From an uncultured Bacteroidota bacterium (lineage in GTDB: Bacteria; Bacteroidota; Bacteroidia; Bacteroidales; SZUA-534), in NCBI GenBank assembly GCA_946414435.1, contig CAMKOM010000022.1, forward strand, positions 1-51,069: DNA of 51,069 nucleotides, read 5' to 3'. The translations under genes and the position numbers were made by a program. Within the stretch, counting starts at the first letter, position 1, and each line of letters begins with the position of its first letter. Under the pieces are notes generated by a model. That model was not told where the DNA came from. It did not search any database and was given only the letters and a program-made list of their open reading frames with translations. Positions 1 to 7,224 of the stretch are shown here, in pieces.

Positions 1-60
1 TCGAACCCACGACATTCAGAACCACAATCTGACGCTCTAACCAACTGAACTACGCGCACC
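1..60 (-). tRNA. tRNA-His (GTG), 3' end cut by window edge
   Basis: Read on the minus strand, the sequence starts with G-1 followed by an acceptor strand GTGCGCG, then TA, a D-arm (GTTC...GAGC), an anticodon stem TCAGA/TCTGA and a loop TTGTGGT whose middle bases are GTG, the His anticodon. The T-arm begins (GTGGG TTCGA) and then the window ends, so the 3' acceptor strand is missing. The extra encoded G at position 60 fits the G-1 that marks tRNA-His. Confidence 0.93.
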
Positions 61-71
61 ATTTGGTGCGG

Positions 72-79
72 CAAAAGTA
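72..79 (-). promoter_or_regulatory. Probable -7 element of the tRNA-His promoter
   Basis: The minus strand reads TACTTTTG, a match to the Bacteroidetes -7 consensus TAnnTTTG, 12 bases before the tRNA. No clear TTG at the usual -33 distance was found, so only half of the promoter is supported. Confidence 0.45.
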
Positions 80-187
80 GTATAAAATTTTATTCTGCTG
101 AGATTTTTCGATTTTTTTTAAGAAATATCGTTCACCGATTGTAAATCAGATGATTGGCGATGACTTTTGATTGAACTCGCAGATATC

Positions 188-1678
188 TCAGAACTGAAAA
201 TAGATGAACGGCTGCAATCCCGACTGGCTGAACTGCACAAGCACAAACACCGAAACAATCGTTACAACCACCTGAAGCCACATTGGCATAACAGCAAACT
301 GACCGCGGTACCAATTCTTTAAGCCGTTTGGTAACCAATGAATTACGTAAGCGGCAACCATTACTGCGATAATCTGCCAATAAGCCGCCAGATATTCACC
401 AATATGGCTGGCGTTGAACGATGTAAATATCTGATTCAGAATTTCGTGGGCGGTTGCGAGCGAGTCGGCGCGGAAAACAATCCACGTGAAGGCCACCACA
501 TTGAATGTCAGGAATATTTTGAGCGGACGAAGGTGGCTGTTTGTGCCAAATATCGTTTTAAATAACTTATCGATAATAAGATACAGTCCGTGCAGCGCGC
601 CCCAAATCACAAATTTCAGGTTGGCGCCGTGCCAGAGTCCGCCAATCAGCATAACCAGAAACAGGTTGACGTAGGTGCGCACGCGGCCTTTGCGGTTGCC
701 GCCGAGCGGAATGTAAAGGTAGTCGCGCAGCCACGACGAGAGCGAGATGTGCCAACGCCGCCAGAAATCGGTGGGGCAGTCGGCTTTGTAGGGCGAGTTG
801 AAGTTCACGCTCAAGCGGAAGCCCATCCACAGGGCAATGCCGATGGCAATGTCGGTGTAGCCCGAGAAATCGCAGTAAATCTGTATGGCATAGCCATATA
901 CGCCCAGCAGATTCTCGAATCCCGAGTAGAGCGTTGGCGAGTCGAAAATGCGGTCGACAAAGTTCACCGAGATGTAGTCGGCGACAATTATCTTCTTAAC
1001 TAAACCATTGATAATGAAGAATAAACCTTGTCCAAACTCTTCGCGGTAGATGAAGAACGGACGGCTGATTTGCGGCACAAAATCAGCGGCGCGTACAATT
1101 GGGCCGGCAACAAGTTGCGGAAAGAATGTGAGGTAAAATCCAAAGTCGAAGATGTTGGTCAAAGGTTCGATCTTCTTTCGGTAAATGTCTGTAACATAGC
1201 TAATTGCTTGGAATGTAAAGAACGATATACCCACAGGTAGCACAATGTCGGAAACTTGCGGCCGGCCGCTGACTATCGCCTTCAGGCAGTCGCCAAGCCA
1301 GTCGTGCACGCTGACGTTGATGCCCGTGAGACTGGTGAACCAACCGGCAAACAAGTACGTATATTTATAATATATGAGCCACAAAAGGTTGAAAACCACA
1401 GCCATGGCAAGCCAGTGTTTACGCGGATTCGCGGCCGATGCGCCAATCTTACGCCCAAAAGCGTAGTTGGCTAAAACCGACACAATCAGCAGTATGAAAT
1501 AGAATCCGCTCGATTTGTAGTAGAAGAAGATGCTGGCCAGCAAAAGCCAGATGCTACGCCAACGCAACTGCTTGTGAACTAGACAGAAAACGGCAAACAC
1601 CACCACAAAGAAAACCCAAAACGAAGGCCTTGTGAAAAGTAGGGGCTGATTTGCGTCGAACTGGAACCAATTGCTCAT
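188..1678 (-). CDS. MBOAT family membrane O-acyltransferase (AlgI/DltB-like)
   Basis: The product (496 aa) is a polytopic membrane protein of the MBOAT superfamily, which moves acyl (often acetyl) groups across the membrane onto extracellular polymers such as polysaccharides. Visible signatures are the WRRWHISLSSWLRDYLYIPL block near the middle and GLWHGAN around residue 350, whose His is the family's catalytic residue. Length agrees with AlgI-type proteins (about 470-500 aa). It lies 17 nt after the SGNH-domain gene on the same strand, the usual pairing of an MBOAT acyltransferase with an SGNH partner, as in AlgI-AlgX/AlgJ. The acceptor is unknown; modification of exopolysaccharide or another envelope glycan is inferred. 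No clear terminator is seen between this gene and the tRNA. Confidence 0.9.
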   Translation of the reverse strand: MSNWFQFDANQPLLFTRPSFWVFFVVVFAVFCLVHKQLRWRSIWLLLASIFFYYKSSGFYFILLIVSVLANYAFGRKIGASAANPRKHWLAMAVVFNLLWLIYYKYTYLFAGWFTSLTGINVSVHDWLGDCLKAIVSGRPQVSDIVLPVGISFFTFQAISYVTDIYRKKIEPLTNIFDFGFYLTFFPQLVAGPIVRAADFVPQISRPFFIYREEFGQGLFFIINGLVKKIIVADYISVNFVDRIFDSPTLYSGFENLLGVYGYAIQIYCDFSGYTDIAIGIALWMGFRLSVNFNSPYKADCPTDFWRRWHISLSSWLRDYLYIPLGGNRKGRVRTYVNLFLVMLIGGLWHGANLKFVIWGALHGLYLIIDKLFKTIFGTNSHLRPLKIFLTFNVVAFTWIVFRADSLATAHEILNQIFTSFNASHIGEYLAAYWQIIAVMVAAYVIHWLPNGLKNWYRGQFAVMPMWLQVVVTIVSVFVLVQFSQSGLQPFIYFQF

Positions 1679-1695
1679 TTTTGATGTTTTTAGGG

Positions 1696-3027
1696 TTAAT
1701 TATCAGAAGATGAATGGTTAGAGTCTACTATATCGGCCACAATGGCATCCATTAGCAAGCGAGCCTGGAATTTGTAGCCTCTGCGTGTAAGATGCACAAA
1801 ATCAGATGTTATCAGTCCGGCTTCGTTCCAAAGGTCGAGCGAGTCGGGCGCCCCCATAATAGCATTGAAATTCCAGACATTGCATTTCAGTTCCTGTGCT
1901 GCCTGACGGATAGCGCTAGCGCAACTTACAGCGTTGGTATTCAGAGTCTTGTCTTTGAATTTGTTGCTTCCGGGCGTGGTGAGCAGAATGGCGCAATTCG
2001 GTTGCGCGGTGCGGATTTCTTCCACAAACTGGCCGACTTGCGTGCGAAAGCCAATCGAATCGAAACGTGTGGCGTACGAATCGTTTGTGCCTAACGAAAC
2101 AATCACTAAATCAGGATTTAAGGCCGAAAGTTGAGCCGCAAAATGGTCGCATTTAAGATATGATGAAATGCGTGCACCGTTCACACCAATAGTGTGATAT
2201 TCAACGCCTTTGCCGGTTGTCAGCGCAATTCCTTGCAGACCGAACGGATGCAGACTGTCGACATTTGGAAACGCAAGTGCCAACGAGTCGGTGTGGCCGG
2301 ACAGCTGCCACGTTATACAGAACCTTGCGGTGTCAATGGTGGCGGGACCGCAGCCGGCGGGCGCAGTAACTTGCGGAATAGGGGGCATACAACCCGCTTC
2401 GGCGCTGTAGAAAACGCGCAGAATACTGCCACCGTAATCAGGTATTTCGTTGTCGGTCAACTTAATGCTTATGGTTGCGGCGCTATCGGTAGTTGAGATT
2501 TCGATACCCGAAAGCCCTAGATTCCGGCATTGCTGGTCGAGGTTTTTGCGACTTGTCCAGTTGCCTGTGTAGCCAACGCGGTAGGTGGCCGGATTGTTGG
2601 TTTTGGCAATGGTGTACGGAAATATCAGTCCGCGAGCAGGTTGCACGGCGTTGAACGTGTGGTGAAGACAACGGCGCAGTTCGCCGGGGAAGAAATCGGC
2701 CTGCAGGTGCGAGTCGCCAATATGGACAATGCTCACTGCGGCTGTATCGCTCACCGAGCAGTCGAGCAGTTTGCGCTCGAACGCGCGCCACGCGGCGATG
2801 TCGTGAACCTCAATCAGATTGCGGCTCATATCGACAAACGCGAAAGTGTCGGTGCTGAGCGGTTCGGGCGGAAAGTGCGGTTCGTGGGTTCTAAAGGTTT
2901 CGTTAAAAATGGTTGTCAACGACATTTTTGAATGGCGGCATTGTATCAGGCTGAATAACAATAAAATGGTAGCAACGATAAGAGACCCGCCAACCAATGT
3001 GATATGTTTCCTGTTCAGTTTAGCCAT
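1696..3027 (-). CDS. Membrane-anchored SGNH/GDSL hydrolase-like protein, partner of the MBOAT acyltransferase
   Basis: This 443 aa protein has an N-terminal membrane anchor (about residues 9-28) and an extracytoplasmic SGNH domain. Block I is VHIGDSHLQADFFPGELR with the nucleophile Ser at about residue 105, block III is SLGTND, and block V is DFVHLTRRGY, giving the Asp-x-x-His pair near the C terminus. A long insert sits between blocks I and III. The start ATG overlaps the stop of the upstream gene by one base (TAATG), which indicates translational coupling, and the MBOAT gene follows 17 nt later. In known systems an SGNH protein completes or reverses the acyl transfer begun by the MBOAT protein; which one applies here cannot be told from sequence. 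Confidence 0.85.
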   Translation of the reverse strand: MAKLNRKHITLVGGSLIVATILLLFSLIQCRHSKMSLTTIFNETFRTHEPHFPPEPLSTDTFAFVDMSRNLIEVHDIAAWRAFERKLLDCSVSDTAAVSIVHIGDSHLQADFFPGELRRCLHHTFNAVQPARGLIFPYTIAKTNNPATYRVGYTGNWTSRKNLDQQCRNLGLSGIEISTTDSAATISIKLTDNEIPDYGGSILRVFYSAEAGCMPPIPQVTAPAGCGPATIDTARFCITWQLSGHTDSLALAFPNVDSLHPFGLQGIALTTGKGVEYHTIGVNGARISSYLKCDHFAAQLSALNPDLVIVSLGTNDSYATRFDSIGFRTQVGQFVEEIRTAQPNCAILLTTPGSNKFKDKTLNTNAVSCASAIRQAAQELKCNVWNFNAIMGAPDSLDLWNEAGLITSDFVHLTRRGYKFQARLLMDAIVADIVDSNHSSSDN

Positions 3028-3704
3028 TAATTCAAATCAGAAGTTGCAGTTGTATGTATCTTATTTTCAATGCGCAAACTTGCCTCAATGTGCATAATCC
3101 AATGTCTTGAAAAAGGCATTTGTATCAAGCCGCGAATATCCTTTTCGCACCAATAATCAATAAGCCACGCGGCCTTCTCGTCACCACTTACAACATTCAT
3201 TTCCCGCAAGATATCCCTTCGCTCGGCCGAAATTCTTTGTTTCAGCATTTCGTATGGCAGCTCGCGCAGCATTGCTTCGGTACTTTCCTTAACCTCAAAT
3301 ATATACGAATAGAGTTCATTTATATCCAATAGCTTCGAAAAATCCGAAATTTCGTTCTTGACAAGTTCGTTCCCCGTTGTAATGATTGGCGAGTTGATGC
3401 GCTCTCGATAATTGCCCGAAAAGAACACCTGTTCGTCGCAATTTATCAGCGTGTGCGCCACAATGTCCTCAATTCGGAAAATATGCCATAGCGAATAAGC
3501 GATTGTCTTGCTGTGATATCCGTCCGCATTTATGAAAGGAATCGCATTAAAATCTTCTCTGGGAAGATTGCTTTTAAACGATAAAATGGTCTGCCACAGC
3601 TCGTTACGCAATTCAAACAAGGTGCCGATACCGCCAATAAAGGTATCCTTCCTTTTGATTTGAGCTTGCATTGTCTTATTCAGTTCAGACCATTCTTTAT
3701 TCAT
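3027..3704 (-). CDS. DinB/YfiT-like putative metalloenzyme
   Basis: The product (225 aa, apparently cytoplasmic) looks like a DinB-superfamily four-helix bundle. Supporting residues are a His in the early helix SLWHIFRIEDIVAH (about residues 71-84) and the pair RHWIMH near residue 205, placed like the three-His metal site of DinB-like proteins. Members include thiol transferases and uncharacterised stress proteins, so no reaction is proposed. Its stop overlaps the start of the SGNH gene (TAATG), making it the first gene of a three-gene unit. The role of a DinB-like protein in an acyl-transfer operon is unexplained. Superfamily assignment is moderate because it rests on motif pattern only. Confidence 0.6.
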   Translation of the reverse strand: MNKEWSELNKTMQAQIKRKDTFIGGIGTLFELRNELWQTILSFKSNLPREDFNAIPFINADGYHSKTIAYSLWHIFRIEDIVAHTLINCDEQVFFSGNYRERINSPIITTGNELVKNEISDFSKLLDINELYSYIFEVKESTEAMLRELPYEMLKQRISAERRDILREMNVVSGDEKAAWLIDYWCEKDIRGLIQMPFSRHWIMHIEASLRIENKIHTTATSDLN

Positions 3705-3811
3705 AATTTTCCAAATGCGCGATTAGCGCAAGTCGTTTATTATTGGGAGTAACAAAAATATCGTTTTTGCTTTTTCATGGTTTTGTTTGGTGAAGATTTC
3801 GTTTTGAGCAC

Positions 3812-3841
3812 AAAAAAACAAGGGAACTCTCGCCCCCTTGT
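3812..3841 (-). terminator. Intrinsic terminator after amtB
   Basis: On the minus strand ACAAGGG, a 10-base loop and CCCTTGT form a stem followed by a run of T (3812-3818). It lies about 50 bases after the amtB stop and would end the porin-glnK-amtB transcript. Confidence 0.85.
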
Positions 3842-3891
3842 CTTTACAAATCGCAAACTTTAAATCCTAATTACTAACTACTAACTGTCAA

Positions 3892-5205
3892 TCAGTTGTA
3901 CGCCGATTCTCCGTGCTCGTAAACGTCGAGTCCTTCTTCTTCAATCCGCGAGTCGACGCGCAGACCGTGTATCTTCTTAATCAGCAGGAACATAATCAGT
4001 CCGCAGCCGAACGACCAGCCTGCAATGGTAACCTCGCCAATCAACTGTGTCAGAACTGAATAGCCGCACTCGCTGTAGGCGAAAACGCCAGTCAGGATTG
4101 TGCCCACAAAGCCAGCCATTCCGTGAACCGAAACGGCGCCAACGGGGTCGTCGATATGCAGACGGGTGTCGAAGAACTTGACAAAGAAGCACATAACTGC
4201 TGAAGCAATGGCGCCAATCAGAGCGGCGGCCCAAATAGGAACGCAGTCGCAGCCTGCCGTTATGCCGACCAAGCCTGCCAGAATGCCGTTGCAAACCATT
4301 GAGAGCGAAGGTTTTCCGTAGGCCAGCCAAGTGTAAATCAGGGCTATGATTCCGCCCACGGCTGCGGCAATGTTGGTGGTTACGAAAATGTGCGACATTG
4401 CCGACATATTGTCAAGGATTCCGCCGCCGTAGCAGTCGGCATCAACAATGCCTGAAGCGGCTACGGTTGAGCCAGGGTTGAATCCGAACCAGCCCATCCA
4501 CAGAATCCACACACCCAGAGCCGCCAGCGCAAGGTTGTGACCAGGAATGGCGTGAGTGCGGATAGAGCCGTCGGCAGCTTTTGTGTATTTGCCCAAACGC
4601 GGACCAAGCACAATGGCGCCCGCCAAGGCAATGAAACCGCCGCACGAGTGAACCACAGCCGAGCCTGCGAAATCGTGGAAACCGAGTTCGCTCAGCCAGC
4701 CGCCGCCCCACGACCAGTGGCCCTGAATGGGGTAAATCAGCGCCGAAATGACCAGACTGTAAACCAGATACATCGAGAATTTGGTGCGCTCGGCCATTGC
4801 GCCCGAAACAATGGTGGCCGCCGTGGCGCAGAACACCGTCTGGAAAATGAAGTAGCACTCTTTTGGCAGATTGCCGCACGGGTTCTCAACGCCGCCAATG
4901 CCTAATCCGCCCCAGCCCAGGAACGAGCCTGCGCCGAACATCACCGAGAAGCCCAGAATCCAGTACAGAACCGAGCCGGCCGAGAAATCCATAAAGTTCT
5001 TCATCAGAATGTTGGCCGTGTTTTTGGTGCGCGTCAGGCCCGCCTCAACCAGCGCGAAGCCAGGCTGCATAAAGAAAACCAGCATTGCCGCAAGCAACAC
5101 CCAAATTGTATCGACAGGGCTAATGCCACTCTCGACAACCGCCTCAGCAGCAGGGGCAACCGTTGCCGCCACAGCCGAAATTGTATCAGAAATTATTGTT
5201 TCCAT
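3892..5205 (-). CDS. amtB: Ammonium transporter (Amt/MEP/Rh family)
   Basis: This 437 aa, roughly 11-helix inner-membrane protein conducts ammonium into the cell as a trimer. The twin-His pore residues are present in VVHSCGG and VSVHGMAGFVG, and the C-terminal tail (GLDVYEHGESAYN) has the form seen in Amt proteins that respond to PII. The first 25 residues are Ala/Glu-rich, followed by a first helix at IWVLLAAMLVFFMQPGFALVEAG. The gene is third in porin-glnK-amtB, 138 nt after glnK, and should be under the control of the Asn-rich leader at 6604-6729. A second, only distantly similar Amt lies at 27095-28465. The GlnK partner encoded next to it is expected to block the channel when nitrogen is plentiful. 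Confidence 0.96.
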   Translation of the reverse strand: METIISDTISAVAATVAPAAEAVVESGISPVDTIWVLLAAMLVFFMQPGFALVEAGLTRTKNTANILMKNFMDFSAGSVLYWILGFSVMFGAGSFLGWGGLGIGGVENPCGNLPKECYFIFQTVFCATAATIVSGAMAERTKFSMYLVYSLVISALIYPIQGHWSWGGGWLSELGFHDFAGSAVVHSCGGFIALAGAIVLGPRLGKYTKAADGSIRTHAIPGHNLALAALGVWILWMGWFGFNPGSTVAASGIVDADCYGGGILDNMSAMSHIFVTTNIAAAVGGIIALIYTWLAYGKPSLSMVCNGILAGLVGITAGCDCVPIWAAALIGAIASAVMCFFVKFFDTRLHIDDPVGAVSVHGMAGFVGTILTGVFAYSECGYSVLTQLIGEVTIAGWSFGCGLIMFLLIKKIHGLRVDSRIEEEGLDVYEHGESAYN

Positions 5206-5215
5206 TTTTCGTTTT

Positions 5216-5343
5216 TTTTGACTTCAGACTTCAGACAACGGACTACTGACTGTTCGCTTTTATCCTTTGTCTTCCGCCTAAATTGTTAATTATTAATTGT
5301 TAACTGTTAATTGAATTATCCATTGTCAACTGTCAATTGTCCA
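5216..5343. repeat. Low-complexity spacer between glnK and amtB
   Basis: The 138 bp spacer contains short near-repeats such as GACTTCAGACTTCAGAC, TTAATTATTAATTGTTAAC and ATTGTCAACTGTCAATTG. No gene is visible. Similar low-complexity tails follow several other stop codons in this window. Confidence 0.6.
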
Positions 5344-5691
5344 TTACTTCTTGTCCGCCAAAACCGTGTCACCGTGCTCGCCTGTGCGGATTGACCAGGT
5401 GTCGTCGACGGGGCTGACAAAGATTCGGCCGTCGCCAATCTCGCCCGTGCGCGCCACGCTCATAATGGCGTCGATAGCGGGCTGCACAAATTGGTCGCGG
5501 CAGATAATGGTAATCTCAATGCGCGAGATAATGTCGGTGCTGTACATCACGCCGCGGTAAATGCGGTCCTCGCGGTCCTGCCCAATGGCCTTCACTTCGG
5601 CGTACGAGAACCAGTTGATATCGGCCTGAAAGAGAGCCTCTTTCACTTCGTCGAACTTCGTCTTGCGAATGATTGCTTCAATCTTTTTCAT
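5344..5691 (-). CDS. glnK: PII nitrogen regulatory protein
   Basis: This 115 aa PII trimer subunit would sense ATP/ADP and 2-oxoglutarate and regulate the adjacent ammonium transporter. It begins MKKIEAIIRKTKFDEVKEAL as typical PII proteins do. The T-loop contains DRIYRGVMYSTDII, which keeps a Tyr at the position uridylylated in enteric PII proteins but differs from the classical ELYRGAEY form. The B-loop (TGEIGDGRIFV) and C-terminal RTGE block are present. It sits between the porin and amtB genes. The name glnK is chosen because of the amtB linkage. The divergent T-loop may mean a changed contact surface, but that is inference. Confidence 0.94.
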   Translation of the reverse strand: MKKIEAIIRKTKFDEVKEALFQADINWFSYAEVKAIGQDREDRIYRGVMYSTDIISRIEITIICRDQFVQPAIDAIMSVARTGEIGDGRIFVSPVDDTWSIRTGEHGDTVLADKK

Positions 5692-5798
5692 TGTCTTAAA
5701 AATTTAATTATTAACTATTTAATTGGTAAGTGGTGAGAGTTTAGAGTTTAGTTTTTCGATAACCCTTCCGCTAAACTATCCCCACTCCCCTCTACACT

Positions 5799-6497
5799 TT
5801 AAAAGGATAATCCCACCAAGAAATACATTCGGTTTGCTGTCGGGTTTGCGGTGATTTGCGCGAATACGGGCAACGTAAATTTCTCAAACTCAATCTCTTT
5901 TGTCGCCGAAAGGCTAAGATTGATAAGTGCGAAACCTTCGGCGCCGTAAAAGTCGTTCTCCCAGGGTGTTACGCCCGCGGCTGCTTGCCAGTCGAGTCCG
6001 CCGAGTTTGAACGGTGCGGCAACCTCAAAGTACGACGAGTAGGCGTCGTCGCCGTTCGATTTGGTGCCCATTGCGCCGTAAAAGTTTGTGTACCACCCGA
6101 TTGACAGGAATCCGAAATCGTATGTCAGACCTGCCTCGTAGGTGTGGACGGTTGCGTCGGCCGAATACTCAAAGTATTTGGTGTCGTCGTCGGCGCACCA
6201 GTAGTCGGTTACCATTGCCGTCAGGCCGCCCACGGCGTACGAGAGCGTGAAGTCAATCTCTTTGTAGCCGCTCCCGACAATGCTTGTCGAGCCCCACGCT
6301 CCGAGCGACAAACCTTTGTAATCGACTGAAAGTGAAGGTTGCATGGCCGCTCCGTCGAGTTTGCCGCCACGCCAGATATACGAACTTACCACATCGGCTC
6401 CAACTGAAGCCTCAACGCCGCCTTCACCTTCGGCGTAACTTGTTCCTGCCATTGCCATCAATGCTATGGCAATCATTGTTTTCTCAATAGTTTTCAT
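5799..6497 (-). CDS. Putative outer-membrane porin linked to ammonium uptake (TorF-like)
   Basis: The product (232 aa from the chosen start) has a clean signal peptide (MKTIEKTMIAIALMAMAGTS, cleavage after YA) and then a small beta-barrel protein of alternating aromatic strands, ending in LVGLSF with the terminal Phe typical of barrels. The motif SSYIWRGGKLDGAAMQPSL resembles the start of TorF-type putative porins, which in other phyla also neighbour glnK-amtB. An in-frame ATG 60 nt upstream would give a charged extension before the signal peptide, so the ATG at 6497 is preferred. It is the first gene after the Asn-rich leader and terminator. A role in letting ammonium or small nitrogen compounds cross the outer membrane is inferred from context. 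Confidence 0.8.
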   Translation of the reverse strand: MKTIEKTMIAIALMAMAGTSYAEGEGGVEASVGADVVSSYIWRGGKLDGAAMQPSLSVDYKGLSLGAWGSTSIVGSGYKEIDFTLSYAVGGLTAMVTDYWCADDDTKYFEYSADATVHTYEAGLTYDFGFLSIGWYTNFYGAMGTKSNGDDAYSSYFEVAAPFKLGGLDWQAAAGVTPWENDFYGAEGFALINLSLSATKEIEFEKFTLPVFAQITANPTANRMYFLVGLSF

Positions 6498-6554
6498 TTT
6501 CTTTGAATGTTTATAAATTTTTAAACTGCGGTGGCTGCGTTGCCGCGCAACCAT

Positions 6555-6586
6555 CAAAAAAGGCTGGTTTCACCGAAGCCAGCCTT
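6555..6586 (-). terminator. Attenuator terminator 1 (before porin-glnK-amtB)
   Basis: On the minus strand AAGGCTGG (6586-6579) pairs with CCAGCCTT (6567-6560); after a C-A mismatch two A-T pairs extend the stem, with loop CGGTG, and T residues follow. It begins 17 nt after the leader stop and lies about 58 nt before the porin ATG, so it would stop transcription before the operon. Its 5' arm can instead pair with the leader segment at 6621-6628. Confidence 0.85.
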
Positions 6587-6603
6587 GATTTTTCTCACTT
6601 GAT

Positions 6604-6729
6604 TCATCTGCCAACGGCCCGGCTGGTTGGGCGCGCACGGCGGTTCTTGTTATTTTGTTTCGAGTTCCGGTTGGAACCCTGATTGAAACTCTGTTTCGAA
6701 TAGAACCGGTTGCTAAAATTCCTTTTCAT
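6604..6729 (-). CDS. Asn-rich leader peptide 1 (attenuation ORF)
   Basis: This 41-codon ORF starts MKRNFSNRFYSKQSFNQ and contains 8 Asn and 3 Gln, with a dense cluster QNNKN at residues 25-29, then an Arg-rich end and a TGA stop at 6606-6604. It lies about 50 nt after a good promoter and 17 nt before a terminator. The codons CCAACCAGCC (6632-6623) near its end are complementary to the 5' arm of that terminator. The last Asn codon ends 14 nt before this segment. I read it as a leader peptide whose translation senses Asn-tRNA supply. Two sister ORFs with the same layout lie at 24580 and 28560. A functional small protein is the alternative. Confidence 0.78.
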   Translation of the reverse strand: MKRNFSNRFYSKQSFNQGSNRNSKQNNKNRRARPTSRAVGR

Positions 6730-6785
6730 AACCGTAACTTTTAAATTGTTAGTTAAACACTTTGTTTTATCATTTTCTGACACGG

Positions 6786-6933
6786 CAAATATATAGCCGA
6801 ATTTTAATTCGCAACTAAATTTCGATAAATATTTTTATATCGTTAGTGATATACTTATTTAAGTTACGATTTATAATTCAGTGGGCTGTTTTTGCAAAAT
6901 TTATTAATAACGACGCTATTTTAAAACGTTTTC
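6786..6933 (-). promoter_or_regulatory. Nitrogen-module promoter 1 with conserved upstream boxes
   Basis: On the minus strand the -33 TTG (6814-6812), an 18 nt spacer and the -7 TATATTTG (6793-6786) form a consensus Bacteroidetes promoter. An ATTATAAATCGTAAC box has its GTAA at 6867-6864, 50 nt upstream of the -33. A palindromic AAAACGTTTT starts at 6923, 59 nt beyond that. The promoter and the 50 nt spacing recur before glnN and amt2, and the AAAACGTTT element recurs at the same distance before glnN. Confidence 0.8.
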
Positions 6934-7166
6934 ACTGACGATTTGAAATTGAAGTTATTTCGGACGTAACGGTGAATTTTAAGTTCTTGAGAGATTTTAG
7001 CCGATTTTTTAGGGGTGTCGGCGCGGGAAAAGTGATTTTTTGGATGAGATATGTGATTTTTGAAGGGGTGATAAATCCAAAAACACACAAATGAACGAAA
7101 GCGGGTGCAAAATCAGCCAAAAAATTGGTAATATCGCATAATTGTTACAGATTTAGATTATTTAGT

Positions 7167-7196
7167 TTTGGATTTAAACCAAACAATCTAATTTTG
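7167..7196 (+). promoter_or_regulatory. Promoter of the GAF-PAS sensor gene
   Basis: TTTG (7167-7170), an 18 nt spacer and TAATTTTG (7189-7196) match the Bacteroidetes consensus and lie 28 nt before the ATG at 7225. This supports that start. The promoter is divergent from nitrogen module 1, with about 350 bp between the two -33 elements. Confidence 0.7.
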
Positions 7197-7224
7197 CCAC
7201 GATTTAAAACTAATAACAGGCAAT

